A stretch of DNA of 58,659 nt from assembly GCA_035392025.1 (NCBI GenBank), contig DAOPMC010000002.1, positions 1 through 58,659 of the forward strand, given 5' to 3'. Numbering within the stretch: position 1 is the stretch's first letter; every line of letters starts with the position of its first letter. The stretch is from DAOPMC01 sp035392025 (lineage in GTDB: Bacteria > Bacillota_I > Bacilli_A > RF39 > UBA660). This document shows positions 8,469 to 16,140 of the stretch, piece after piece. A program made the position numbers and the translations under genes. The notes below the pieces were generated by a model. It had not been told where the DNA came from. It searched no databases and saw only the letters and a list, made by a program, of their open reading frames with translations.

Positions 8469-9368
8469 ATGGAGCTAATAATAATCGCAGTTGCAATTAT
8501 TGTAATATTTATTGTCTTGTACCGTAAAAATGCAGACAATTCAATGAACAAATTTATAAAAGAAACAGGCAATAAAATTTATTCCAAGTATGCACCATAT
8601 TCTTACAAAGTTATAAGAAAAAAAGTTAAAGATTTAGGACTAGATTATGGTCCTAAGCAATATATAATTCAAATAATAGGATTTGGTGGTTTTGCACTTG
8701 GAGTTTCATATTTGTATTTTTACAATCCTTGGATAACAGCAATATATACAATCCTTGCAATTGGAATTGTCCCATACATTTCATATCTTAGAATGAAAAG
8801 AGTATATAGTGAATATATATTTGAACAAGTACAAATTTATACAACTAATATTATTATGGACTTCGCAACAACTAATTCATTTGTTAAATCATTAGAAAGT
8901 GTATATGCATCAGGAGTATTAGATGATCCAGTAAAGTCTGATGTTAAAGTTATGATTGATATGGCATATCAAAATGGTTCAATTGATGAATCAATTGAAT
9001 ATATGAATAAAAAATATAATTATTATATTGTTAAAAATATGCACCAATTATTTTTACAAATTACTAAAGAAGGAGCCCTTAAAAATACTGAAATGTTAGA
9101 AAACATGTTACTTGATATAGATATGCTTGTTGAAAATGTATATCGTGACAGAATAGATCGTAAGACATTTCATTCTTCATTTTTAAGATATGGGGTTATG
9201 CTATATCTTATGGTAATGTTGGTGCAGTACTTATTAACACCAGAAACATATGTTCAAATGCTTCAAAATCCATTAATTGTAATCATGTTGCATGCAATAG
9301 TTATAATAAACAGTTTCTTCTTGTATAAGGGAGAAAAATATTATAATGAGAATGTAGGTGTTGAATAA
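8469..9368 (+). CDS. TadB-like pilus platform membrane protein
   Basis: A 299-residue membrane protein with hydrophobic segments at the N-terminus, at about residues 67-105, and at the C-terminus (YGVMLYLMVMLVQYLL and a final helix). The cytoplasmic middle resembles a type II secretion F domain. It follows the CpaF-type ATPase at 15 nt and overlaps the next platform gene by one base. TadB and TadC together form the inner-membrane platform on which the ATPase turns. Divergent in sequence; the assignment rests on topology and gene order. Confidence 0.75.
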   Translation: MELIIIAVAIIVIFIVLYRKNADNSMNKFIKETGNKIYSKYAPYSYKVIRKKVKDLGLDYGPKQYIIQIIGFGGFALGVSYLYFYNPWITAIYTILAIGIVPYISYLRMKRVYSEYIFEQVQIYTTNIIMDFATTNSFVKSLESVYASGVLDDPVKSDVKVMIDMAYQNGSIDESIEYMNKKYNYYIVKNMHQLFLQITKEGALKNTEMLENMLLDIDMLVENVYRDRIDRKTFHSSFLRYGVMLYLMVMLVQYLLTPETYVQMLQNPLIVIMLHAIVIINSFFLYKGEKYYNENVGVE

Positions 9369-10150
9369 TGATTGTGGTTATAGTTGCTGTAATAATTATA
9401 TTTGTTGCCATATATAATGGAACAATCAATACTAAGTCATTTTTAGCAGATAATGATATATATATTAAAGCATTAAAAGAAAAAGATTATGATTTTTACT
9501 TATATGCAAGATATGGATCAGATTTAGATGTAAATAAATTGTTTTATGCAAGACTTAGAAATGGTCTCATAACATTTGTGGTATCAATAATAATATTTTT
9601 TAACAATTTAACATTTATTAATCTTATATTTGCTCTTATAATATCTTTTATAGTATTTAAGTTACAATATATAAAATTAAAAAGATATTATAAAAAGAAA
9701 TTACATGAAATAGATGAATTGTTACCATATTATTTGAAAAATTTAGAGGTGCTAGTACAGCATTACACAATACCTGTAGCACTTCAAAAATCTATTAATG
9801 ATGCTCCTGAAATATTTAAACCAGGTTTGGTAGAAATGGTTAAAAGAATTGATGCAGGAGATTCAAGTATAGAGCCCTATGTTGAGTTTGCTAAAGCATA
9901 TCCAGTAAGGGATTCAATGAGAATGATGAGACTTTTATATAGATTAGGTTTAGGAGAACAGGAGAATAAACAAGATCAATTATTAATGTTTTCAAGAACT
10001 GTTTCATCATTACAAAATAAAGCAAGAGAAACAAAATATAAAGCAAGATTAAGTAATATGGAAAAAAGGACCATCATTATGTTAATGGTAACAGGTGGTG
10101 GAACTATGGTAATATTATTGTTATCAATGTTACTTATGTTTGACTTTTAG
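9368..10150 (+). CDS. TadC-like pilus platform membrane protein
   Basis: A 260-residue membrane protein with an N-terminal helix, a pair of helices around residues 62-100, a cytoplasmic helical F-type domain (residues about 110-235, including ELLPYYLKNLEVLVQ) and a C-terminal helix. It starts at the stop codon of the TadB-like gene. It is the second member of the F-domain pair, as expected for Tad systems. The next gene is a pilin-like small protein. Confidence 0.75.
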   Translation: MIVVIVAVIIIFVAIYNGTINTKSFLADNDIYIKALKEKDYDFYLYARYGSDLDVNKLFYARLRNGLITFVVSIIIFFNNLTFINLIFALIISFIVFKLQYIKLKRYYKKKLHEIDELLPYYLKNLEVLVQHYTIPVALQKSINDAPEIFKPGLVEMVKRIDAGDSSIEPYVEFAKAYPVRDSMRMMRLLYRLGLGEQENKQDQLLMFSRTVSSLQNKARETKYKARLSNMEKRTIIMLMVTGGGTMVILLLSMLLMFDF

Positions 10151-10171
10151 GAAAAAGGAAGGTGATAACTA

Positions 10172-10351
10172 ATGAAAGATTCAATGGGCGAATTAACTTT
10201 TACAATCATAATTATAGTAGCAGCAGGATTAATTTTAGCATTTGTAACTGCAATGCTAAGTGATGACAGTGGCTTGTTCTCAAAAATTAAAGGTTGGTGG
10301 GATAACACAGAGGCTTACAATTATGATTCAAGCATGATAGAAAACATCTAA
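10172..10351 (+). CDS. 59-residue Flp-like pilin candidate
   Basis: A short ORF with a strong ribosome site (GGAAGGTGATAACTA before ATG 10172). The product starts MKDSMGELTF, then has one hydrophobic helix (about residues 9-29) and a short polar tail. Size, single helix after a glycine, and position directly after tadB/tadC match the Flp major pilin of Tad systems. The next gene (10365) starts with the similar MKESIG, which suggests a shared processing signal (cleavage after Gly6). The usual Glu at +5 of class IV pilins is not seen, so processing is unproven. It is easily missed by length cut-offs. Confidence 0.7.
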   Translation: MKDSMGELTFTIIIIVAAGLILAFVTAMLSDDSGLFSKIKGWWDNTEAYNYDSSMIENI

Positions 10352-10364
10352 GAGGTGATAAAAT

Positions 10365-10769
10365 ATGAAAGAATCAATAGGCAGTACATTATTGATGCAA
10401 ATATTTTTTATTCTTTTTGTTGTAATAATATCATTTATGGCAGTTGCGATTAATTATGCAAAAGTATTTGTCATTAAAAATGATATTATTACTATAATTG
10501 AGAAAAATAAAGGTTATAATAGTATTCAAATAGATGATTATTTGGAGTACAGAAATTATTCAAGTGAAAGTAATAATTTAAAAGTTGTCAAGCATATAAA
10601 TGATGATAGTAGTTATTACTATAGCATTGTGGTATATTCAGTGTTTAAAGTGCCACTTATCAATCAAAGTTTAAAGATACCGGTAAGAGGCAATACAGAA
10701 ACAATTATAAATATTGTTGATCAAACTGACGAAGTTAATTACGCTGAAGAGAGTGTAGGACTATACTAA
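10365..10769 (+). CDS. TadE-like minor pilin / pseudopilin
   Basis: A 134-residue protein beginning MKESIGSTLLMQIFF, with one long N-terminal hydrophobic helix and then a small extracytoplasmic domain. This is the layout of TadE/TadF pseudopilins. The Shine-Dalgarno is GAGGTGATAAA. The N-terminal signature is shared with the preceding pilin candidate. No prepilin peptidase (TadV/CpaA) is in the window, so processing would need one elsewhere. Confidence 0.65.
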   Translation: MKESIGSTLLMQIFFILFVVIISFMAVAINYAKVFVIKNDIITIIEKNKGYNSIQIDDYLEYRNYSSESNNLKVVKHINDDSSYYYSIVVYSVFKVPLINQSLKIPVRGNTETIINIVDQTDEVNYAEESVGLY

Positions 10770-10784
10770 AAACTGGAGGTATTT

Positions 10785-11723
10785 ATGAATGTAATTATTG
10801 GAAATAAGTATAGAGAAATGTTGGGAGGTTTACAAGTTGATGTAATTAAATCATTGACTGGTGAATTTGTTACAAATGATTTATTATCTCAAATGAATAA
10901 TTTTTTCTTTGGTAAAATGATTTTAGATATAACTGCAATTAAAGATTACAAAAATGTTTCAAACATTCAACAAATAGTTATGAATCTTGAAGCGGATAAA
11001 ATTATTTTGTTATTAGATCCTCAAGATGAACAATTAAAATCGCAACAATATTTATCTCAATTAGTATCTTTAGGTTTATACAATTTTACTTATGATTTAA
11101 ATGGTATTAATTATTTGCTACAACATCCAAATACTTATAAAGATGTTGCTAATTATCAAAACATGAATACTGCGGTTGCAAGCAATGCTGGAATAAATTC
11201 ACCAACCAATACTAAAATTATAGGGTTTAAGAACATCACTTCGCATGCGGGGGCAACAACATTGATTTATATGATTAAAAAGATAATGGAGAGAATGACA
11301 CCAACACTTGCAATTGAAATAAATAAAAATGATTTTTTATATTTTTCTGATAAAGAAATGTTATCAGTTACAAATAACGATGTTGGACAAGTATTAATAA
11401 AGCATAATAATTATCGATTAATTTTAATAGATATTAATGATAGTAAAATGGAAAATCTGTGCCATTATATAATTAATTTAATAGAGCCATCAACTTTAAA
11501 ACTAAACAAATTGATAAAAAAAGATGCAAATATATTTGAGACAATGAAAAATCAAATAGTGGTTTTAAATATGAGTACATTATCTAGAAATGATATAAGT
11601 CGTTTAGAAATGGAAGCAAATATAAATTTCTTTTATAATATTCCACCATTAAACGACAGGGGTAATAATTCTCCAGCAATAATGGGGTTATTATCTAAGA
11701 TGGGAATAGTAAAGCAAAAGTAA
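10785..11723 (+). CDS. CpaE/TadZ-like MinD-family protein with degenerate P-loop
   Basis: A 312-residue protein with an N-terminal receiver-like half and a C-terminal MinD/ParA-like half, as in CpaE/TadZ, which place Tad machinery in the cell. The position of the deviant Walker A is held by NITSHAGATTLI (residues 150-161): the lysine expected before TT is Ala157. ATP hydrolysis is therefore unlikely, and a scaffold or localisation role is more plausible. The Shine-Dalgarno is TGGAGG. It closes the Tad half of the block; a new promoter follows before the VirB2-like gene. Confidence 0.7.
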   Translation: MNVIIGNKYREMLGGLQVDVIKSLTGEFVTNDLLSQMNNFFFGKMILDITAIKDYKNVSNIQQIVMNLEADKIILLLDPQDEQLKSQQYLSQLVSLGLYNFTYDLNGINYLLQHPNTYKDVANYQNMNTAVASNAGINSPTNTKIIGFKNITSHAGATTLIYMIKKIMERMTPTLAIEINKNDFLYFSDKEMLSVTNNDVGQVLIKHNNYRLILIDINDSKMENLCHYIINLIEPSTLKLNKLIKKDANIFETMKNQIVVLNMSTLSRNDISRLEMEANINFFYNIPPLNDRGNNSPAIMGLLSKMGIVKQK

Positions 11724-11735
11724 CAAATAAATAAA

Positions 11736-11764
11736 TTGACACAATTACTATAATATATTAAAAT
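11736..11764 (+). promoter_or_regulatory. promoter before the T4SS half of the block
   Basis: TTGACA at 11736-11741 and TAAAAT at 11759-11764 are spaced by 17 bp, upstream of the VirB2-like gene. It could uncouple the secretion half from the Tad half. Confidence 0.55.
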
Positions 11765-11791
11765 ATAATTAGATTGAAGGAGGTAGAAAAT

Positions 11792-12142
11792 ATGTTATTT
11801 TTAGATGGAGCGGCAGTTTTTTGCGAAGATACAGCATTTATTTGGCAAATAGTAGGTAATGTGGTTAAAATTATTCAATGGATTGTTCCAATACTATTAA
11901 TTTTATTTGGATCTATTGATTTAGGAAAAGCAGTAGTAGCGGGAGAAGACAAGGAAATAAAAGAAGCACAAAAATTATTGGTTAAGAGAGCAATTTATGC
12001 AGTAGTTGTTTTATTGATATTTGTTGTTGTCAAAGCATTGTTTGGTCTTGTTGATCAAGAGTCTACAAATTCATTATGTTTTGAATGCGTAAGGGCTCCT
12101 GGTGGAGATACTTGCGAAACAGCGGCCAAAGCAAGCAAATAG
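11792..12142 (+). CDS. VirB2/TrbC-like membrane protein (pilin candidate)
   Basis: A 116-residue protein with two hydrophobic helices (WQIVGNVVKIIQWIVPILLILFG and the later IYAVVVLLIFVVVKALFG) flanking a short charged cytoplasmic loop with KEAQKLLVKR, the topology of VirB2/TrbC. Start ATG 11792 was chosen because AAGGAGG at 11777-11783 is 8 nt before it; the upstream TTG 11774 overlaps that site. The same helix-loop-helix is repeated at the C-terminus of the next protein. It may form the pilus or channel subunit of the T4SS. Cysteines near both ends are unusual. Confidence 0.65.
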   Translation: MLFLDGAAVFCEDTAFIWQIVGNVVKIIQWIVPILLILFGSIDLGKAVVAGEDKEIKEAQKLLVKRAIYAVVVLLIFVVVKALFGLVDQESTNSLCFECVRAPGGDTCETAAKASK

Positions 12143-12152
12143 TTAAAAAATA

Positions 12153-12184
12153 AAAGCAAATAAATATTGTTATTTGCTTTTTTG
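12153..12184 (+). terminator. terminator between the two VirB2-like genes
   Basis: AAAGCAAATA pairs with TATTTGCTTT (loop around 12163-12170) and is followed by Ts. A strong product ratio between the small pilin-like protein and the rest could result. Confidence 0.7.
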
Positions 12185-12186
12185 TT

Positions 12187-12195
12187 TGTTATAAT
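12187..12195 (+). promoter_or_regulatory. extended -10 promoter
   Basis: TGTTATAAT matches TGnTATAAT exactly, directly after the terminator and 38 nt before the start at 12234. Confidence 0.5.
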
Positions 12196-12233
12196 TATTA
12201 TTGGAATATAGTATTAAGTTTGGATGTGAATTT

Positions 12234-12974
12234 ATGTTAAAAAATAATAGATTAATTATGTTTATATTAATTGTATTAGGAGTGTTTTTGCTAGCGGGCA
12301 ATGTCTATGCTGCAAACGATGACAACATATGCAAAAATTATGGTTGCCCTTGTTTAAAAGATGATGATGGCACATTTTCATTTGTAGAAATTTCTTATAC
12401 AAATGAACAGGGATTAGGAGTAACTTTAGAATCAGCAAATCTAGAAGAATGGAAAAATGTTTCTAGTGCTGGTGATAGAGCAAGTGCTAAATTTTTTTAT
12501 AAAAGAGATAAGGGAACGCTAGTACTTCATACACAACTTGTAAGATTTAGCAAAACAAGAAATAATTATCTTTTAGAAAGAAAAAATGTTTATGCCGAAA
12601 GAGGATATAAATGCAAAACTGTGACTCCTAGTTGGGTTGGAGTAACAATTACTAATCCCGTAGATAACGAAGACGAAGGCACTGATGTATCACAGTATAC
12701 ATGTGAACAGTTCCAAAGCAAGAACATATATCAAAAATTTATAGCACCAGCATACATAATTATTAGAGTTATTGTACCAATTTTAATTGTTGTATTGTGT
12801 ACAAAGGATTTGGTGGGTGCTGTGGTCTCTCAAAAAGCAGAGGATATGCAAAAAGCACAAAAAACATTAGTAACCAGAATTATCATAGGAGTTATTATTA
12901 TGATTCTACCTACTATCATTGATGCTTTGTGGAATTTGGCTAATATTACCTATGGAACGTGTGGAATAGGATAG
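12234..12974 (+). CDS. secreted domain fused to VirB2/TrbC-like helices
   Basis: A protein of about 246 residues: a signal peptide (LIVLGVFLLAGNVYAA), an extracellular cysteine-containing domain (NICKNYGCPCLKDDDG onward), then a C-terminal two-helix unit. That unit (RVIVPILIVVLCTKDLVGAVV, then IIIGVIIMILPTIIDALW) closely resembles the preceding VirB2-like protein, including the KAQKTLVTR loop. ATG 12234 is chosen because GGATGTG at 12222-12228 precedes it. The fusion may present the extracellular domain on the channel or pilus. No named family recognised for the N-terminal domain. Confidence 0.65.
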   Translation: MLKNNRLIMFILIVLGVFLLAGNVYAANDDNICKNYGCPCLKDDDGTFSFVEISYTNEQGLGVTLESANLEEWKNVSSAGDRASAKFFYKRDKGTLVLHTQLVRFSKTRNNYLLERKNVYAERGYKCKTVTPSWVGVTITNPVDNEDEGTDVSQYTCEQFQSKNIYQKFIAPAYIIIRVIVPILIVVLCTKDLVGAVVSQKAEDMQKAQKTLVTRIIIGVIIMILPTIIDALWNLANITYGTCGIG

Positions 12975-12987
12975 GGAGATGCATATT

Positions 12988-15130
12988 ATGATATTCAATT
13001 TTTTAAATATTAATATCCAGCATGTTTTTTTAAATTGGGCTAGTGGTATATATGCCTTTGCTGGAGATGTTTATCAATTTATAATTGACCTTGCAACTCA
13101 AGAATATATGGACTCAAAATACATTGAAGCTTTTACGGAAAATATTATGGTTTTCGTTGGCGTTATAACTTTGTTTAGACTTGCAATCACACTAATACAA
13201 TATTTAGTTGATCCAGATTCTGCAGGTGATAAAAAAACGGGGTCCGGCAAGCTAATTGTAGGAGTTATATTAATGCTTGCAATGCTATTAACCTTTAACA
13301 AAGGATTTCAACTGCTTAGAGACTTTCAACAAGCAGTAATAGAAGACAACATATTAACAGAAATATTTACTGTTCAGACTGTTAATGAAGCTGAACAAAT
13401 ATCGGTAGGATTTACTTGTACATATGGTCCACTTGAATCCACGGGGATATTCTATAATCGTAGAGTTACTCCAACCATAACTTTCTTGGCTAATCAAGAT
13501 GGGACGAAGGTGGTAGGACTCACAGACTGGTCTATTGATACAGCTAAATATACAAATATTGCAAATAACGAAAATGTGGATTTAGGCGGCGTAGCGGTAT
13601 ATTTTTATGCTACTACTAACGATACTTTAAATAGTTGTCCCAAATACATATATGCAGGGGAATTTGAAGAGTTTTCATCAGATGGTTTTAAAACACTTAA
13701 TACTTGGATGACACTTACTCCTTTTTGGGCAAGTTATAGAGGCATGGCAGCTATAGCAAGTGAAAAGGTGCTATTTACTGACCAATTGATAGAAGGTGTT
13801 ACGATACCGCATGCGCAACTTGTAACTAGTGAATCTGTTTCGTATGAAAATGATGCTGGTAGAACAATGGCGGGGCTTATGTTTTTCTCATTTGTAAAAT
13901 GTAGCCAATCCTTGATAACGGATAGTAAAGGAGCAAATGACTGCACTAAATTTCAAGAATATAAAGAAAAAAATAACATGACTAGTTTGACAAATATTAT
14001 GGATGATGATTTTGGGAAAGATGATGATTATCATTTAGGTATCACTGGCAGTGGAATATTAGCTTTAATATTTGGAATTGTGTTTTTACTATTTTTAGTG
14101 GTAACTACAGTTGATGTAGCAGTTCGTTCTATGAAGCTTTTATTTCTACAATTATTAGCACCATTCCCAATTATTTGTTTTGCAATTCCCAAAGCTAAAG
14201 AAACATTTAATGGTTGGATAAAAACAATAGGTTCAGTATATTTTGATTTGTTTTTAAGAATAATTTTAATTTCAATTGCAAATTTTGTTGCTTCTAAATT
14301 AAAAATAGATTCTGGTAGACCTCTAATAGATATTATGATGGTTTTAGGATTGCTATTGTTCTTGAAAGAAGCACCGCAATTTATATGTAACATGTTTGGA
14401 ATAAAAGATACTGGTTCTATGAAAGGATTTACACTAAATCCATTCCAAAAATTAAGAGAGATACCAGTAGTAGGTGGGGCTATGGGTATGGCTGGACGTG
14501 CGGCAGGAACGGTGCTAGGAAATGCTGCAACTAGATCTAAAAATGCTGCAGGTTTAAGAGAAGCTAAAGACAATGCAAGAACTGCCTCAGCGGCTTCTGG
14601 GGGATCAAAGAAAGCTCAAAATAAGGCTGCAAGAACTGCAGCAAAGAAGTTTAATAGTGCTAATAGTAATCCAACATTTACTGATGGCATGTTTAAAGCT
14701 GGTCGACAAGGATGGCAAGAAAATGGTGGCCTTATGGGCGTTAAAACTGGAGACACTCAGCATCATGCAAAAGGTGTATTAGAGGCTAGATCAGAAACAA
14801 TTAAAGGTAATAAGGAAAAAGCATTAAAAGTTGAGGAACATTCAGCAATTGTAAATACTTCTAATCAAACATCTAGAATTAGTAGCGCAGTATATAATGA
14901 TGCAACTAATTCAAATCGTCCAACAATGAGAACTGGAAACGATGCTGGGCATCCGACNNNNNNNNNNNNNNNNNNNNNNNNNNNNNNNNNNNNNNNNNNN
15001 NNNNNNNNNNNNNNNNNNNNNNNNNNNNNNNNNNNNNNNNNNNNNNNNNNNNNNNNNACCAGGACCAACACCAGGACCAACACCAGGACCAACACCAGGA
15101 CCAACACCAGGACCAACACCAGGAGATTAA
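12988..15130 (+). CDS. VirB6/TrbL-like polytopic T4SS channel protein (interrupted by gap)
   Basis: A polytopic protein of about 680 or more residues with an N-terminal helix pair, a large extracellular loop (about residues 125-345), a second helix cluster (about 350-470), and a long Gly/Ala/Lys-rich cytoplasmic tail ending in a PGPT tetrapeptide repeat. This is the TrbL/VirB6 layout of the membrane channel. Start ATG 12988 has GGGAG 9 nt upstream; ATG 12979 abuts that site. A 100-N gap at 14958-15057 interrupts the tail. Codon phase before (AC|) and after (A|CCA GGA) agrees if the missing length is a multiple of three, so the stop is TAA 15128-15130 and the apparent frameshift is an artefact of the gap size. 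Confidence 0.8.
14958..15057. other. assembly gap (100 N) inside a tandem repeat
   Basis: Exactly 100 undetermined bases, probably a placeholder. The bases before it (CCGAC) and after it (ACCAGG) fit the same 12-bp repeat. Confidence 0.95.
15058..15127 (+). repeat. 12-bp tandem repeat encoding PGPT
   Basis: Five near-perfect copies of the unit CCAGGACCAACA follow the gap and encode Pro-Gly-Pro-Thr repeats at the end of the VirB6-like protein. True copy number is unknown because of the gap. Such repeats vary by slippage. Confidence 0.92.
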
Positions 15131-15196
15131 GTCAGCATACTAGAGAAGATATTATAATAATGAAAAGAATAAATAATAAAAAGGATGCGATACATA

Positions 15197-15499
15197 GTGG
15201 ATGATTTATTTTTAGTACCAGCAAATAGTAAGAAGGGAACTTTAATATTTGGATTATTTTTAAAGGTAGACCTAATAATTATGGGAGTAGGAGTAGCAAC
15301 AACTTTTCTTTTACTTCTCATATTTGGGGCTCCGGGATTATGGTTATCAATATTATTTTTGCTCCCTTCACTTATTGCAGCGATGCTAGTATTTCCAATG
15401 CCAAACTATCATAATGTTAGAACGTTTCTAGGAGAGATGATAGAATTTTATTCGGGACTAAGAAAATATATTTGGAAGGGTTGGTGTTATAAAGAATGA
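15197..15499 (+). CDS. PrgI-like small T4SS membrane protein
   Basis: A protein of about 100 residues: DDLFLVPANSKKG, two hydrophobic helices (IIMGVGVATTFLLLLIF, ALPSLIAAMLVF region), then the typical short tail NYHNVRTFLGEMIEFY and a C-terminal W-rich end. This is the two-helix form of PrgI-family proteins that precede VirB4 in monoderm conjugation systems. GTG 15197 has AAGGATG about 9 nt upstream; ATG 15185 overlaps that site. It overlaps the next gene by four bases. Confidence 0.65.
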   Translation: MDDLFLVPANSKKGTLIFGLFLKVDLIIMGVGVATTFLLLLIFGAPGLWLSILFLLPSLIAAMLVFPMPNYHNVRTFLGEMIEFYSGLRKYIWKGWCYKE

Positions 15500-16140
15500 A
15501 TAATAGTGGGAATAATCAAGTTAATAATGGTCAAGTAAATGCTGCTTCTAATAAGGGAAGTCAGACAGCGAGAAGTGTTAATTCTCAAAGAAAACCTAAT
15601 AATGGTCCAGCATACTTGACAGAAAATTGGTTGCCGATTACTGGAATTGGTAATGGCATGATAACTAATAATAAAGGAGAAAAGATAACGGGTATAAAAA
15701 TACAGCCTAGAAATATTTTTATACTTGATGCAAATTCTCAAAGTAATGTGTTAAATCAGTTACAGACATTTTATAATATGATAGATTTTGAAATATGGTT
15801 AGTTATAGCAGACAAACCAGTTGATATTACGGTATACTCATCAAATATGCAAATACTATATAATGAATGTCAAAATCAAGCAGTTAGAAAGCTCATTTTG
15901 CAAGACATTGAAAAAGGTAACATGTTTATGAATAATGACGTCATTGATACAGAATACTTTATTTTATTTAAAGAAAAGAATCTGGATCTACTACAGAAAA
16001 AGATACGTATGATGATTAATGCACTTGCAGGAAGTGGACTTATTGCAAGTCAAACATCGAATGAAGATTTAAGAACGATACTTGATAATTTCTTAAATGG
16101 TGGAAGAAGATTTAATACGGGGACGGTGATGCCACAATGA
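15496..16140 (+). CDS. VirB4 N-terminal domain encoded as a separate protein
   Basis: A 214-residue soluble protein with a low-complexity Asn/Ser-rich N-terminus (about residues 1-37). A domain starting ENWLPITGIGNGMITNNKGEKITGIKIQPRNI follows, resembling the N-terminal domain of VirB4/TraE-type ATPases. It lacks any P-loop. It overlaps the ATPase gene by ATGA at 16137-16140. Together the two products are 807 residues, the usual length of a full VirB4, so the gene appears split at a domain boundary with coupled translation. Confidence 0.65.
   Translation: MNNSGNNQVNNGQVNAASNKGSQTARSVNSQRKPNNGPAYLTENWLPITGIGNGMITNNKGEKITGIKIQPRNIFILDANSQSNVLNQLQTFYNMIDFEIWLVIADKPVDITVYSSNMQILYNECQNQAVRKLILQDIEKGNMFMNNDVIDTEYFILFKEKNLDLLQKKIRMMINALAGSGLIASQTSNEDLRTILDNFLNGGRRFNTGTVMPQ

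Noticed and set aside
14958..15130. CRISPR array or mobile repeat
   Set aside because: The 12-bp units are contiguous, without spacers, and encode PGPT in frame with the VirB6-like gene.
12979..15204. VirB6 reading frame continuing to 15204 with a TRTN repeat
   Set aside because: That frame depends on the arbitrary 100-N gap length; codon phase on both sides supports the PGPT frame ending at 15130.
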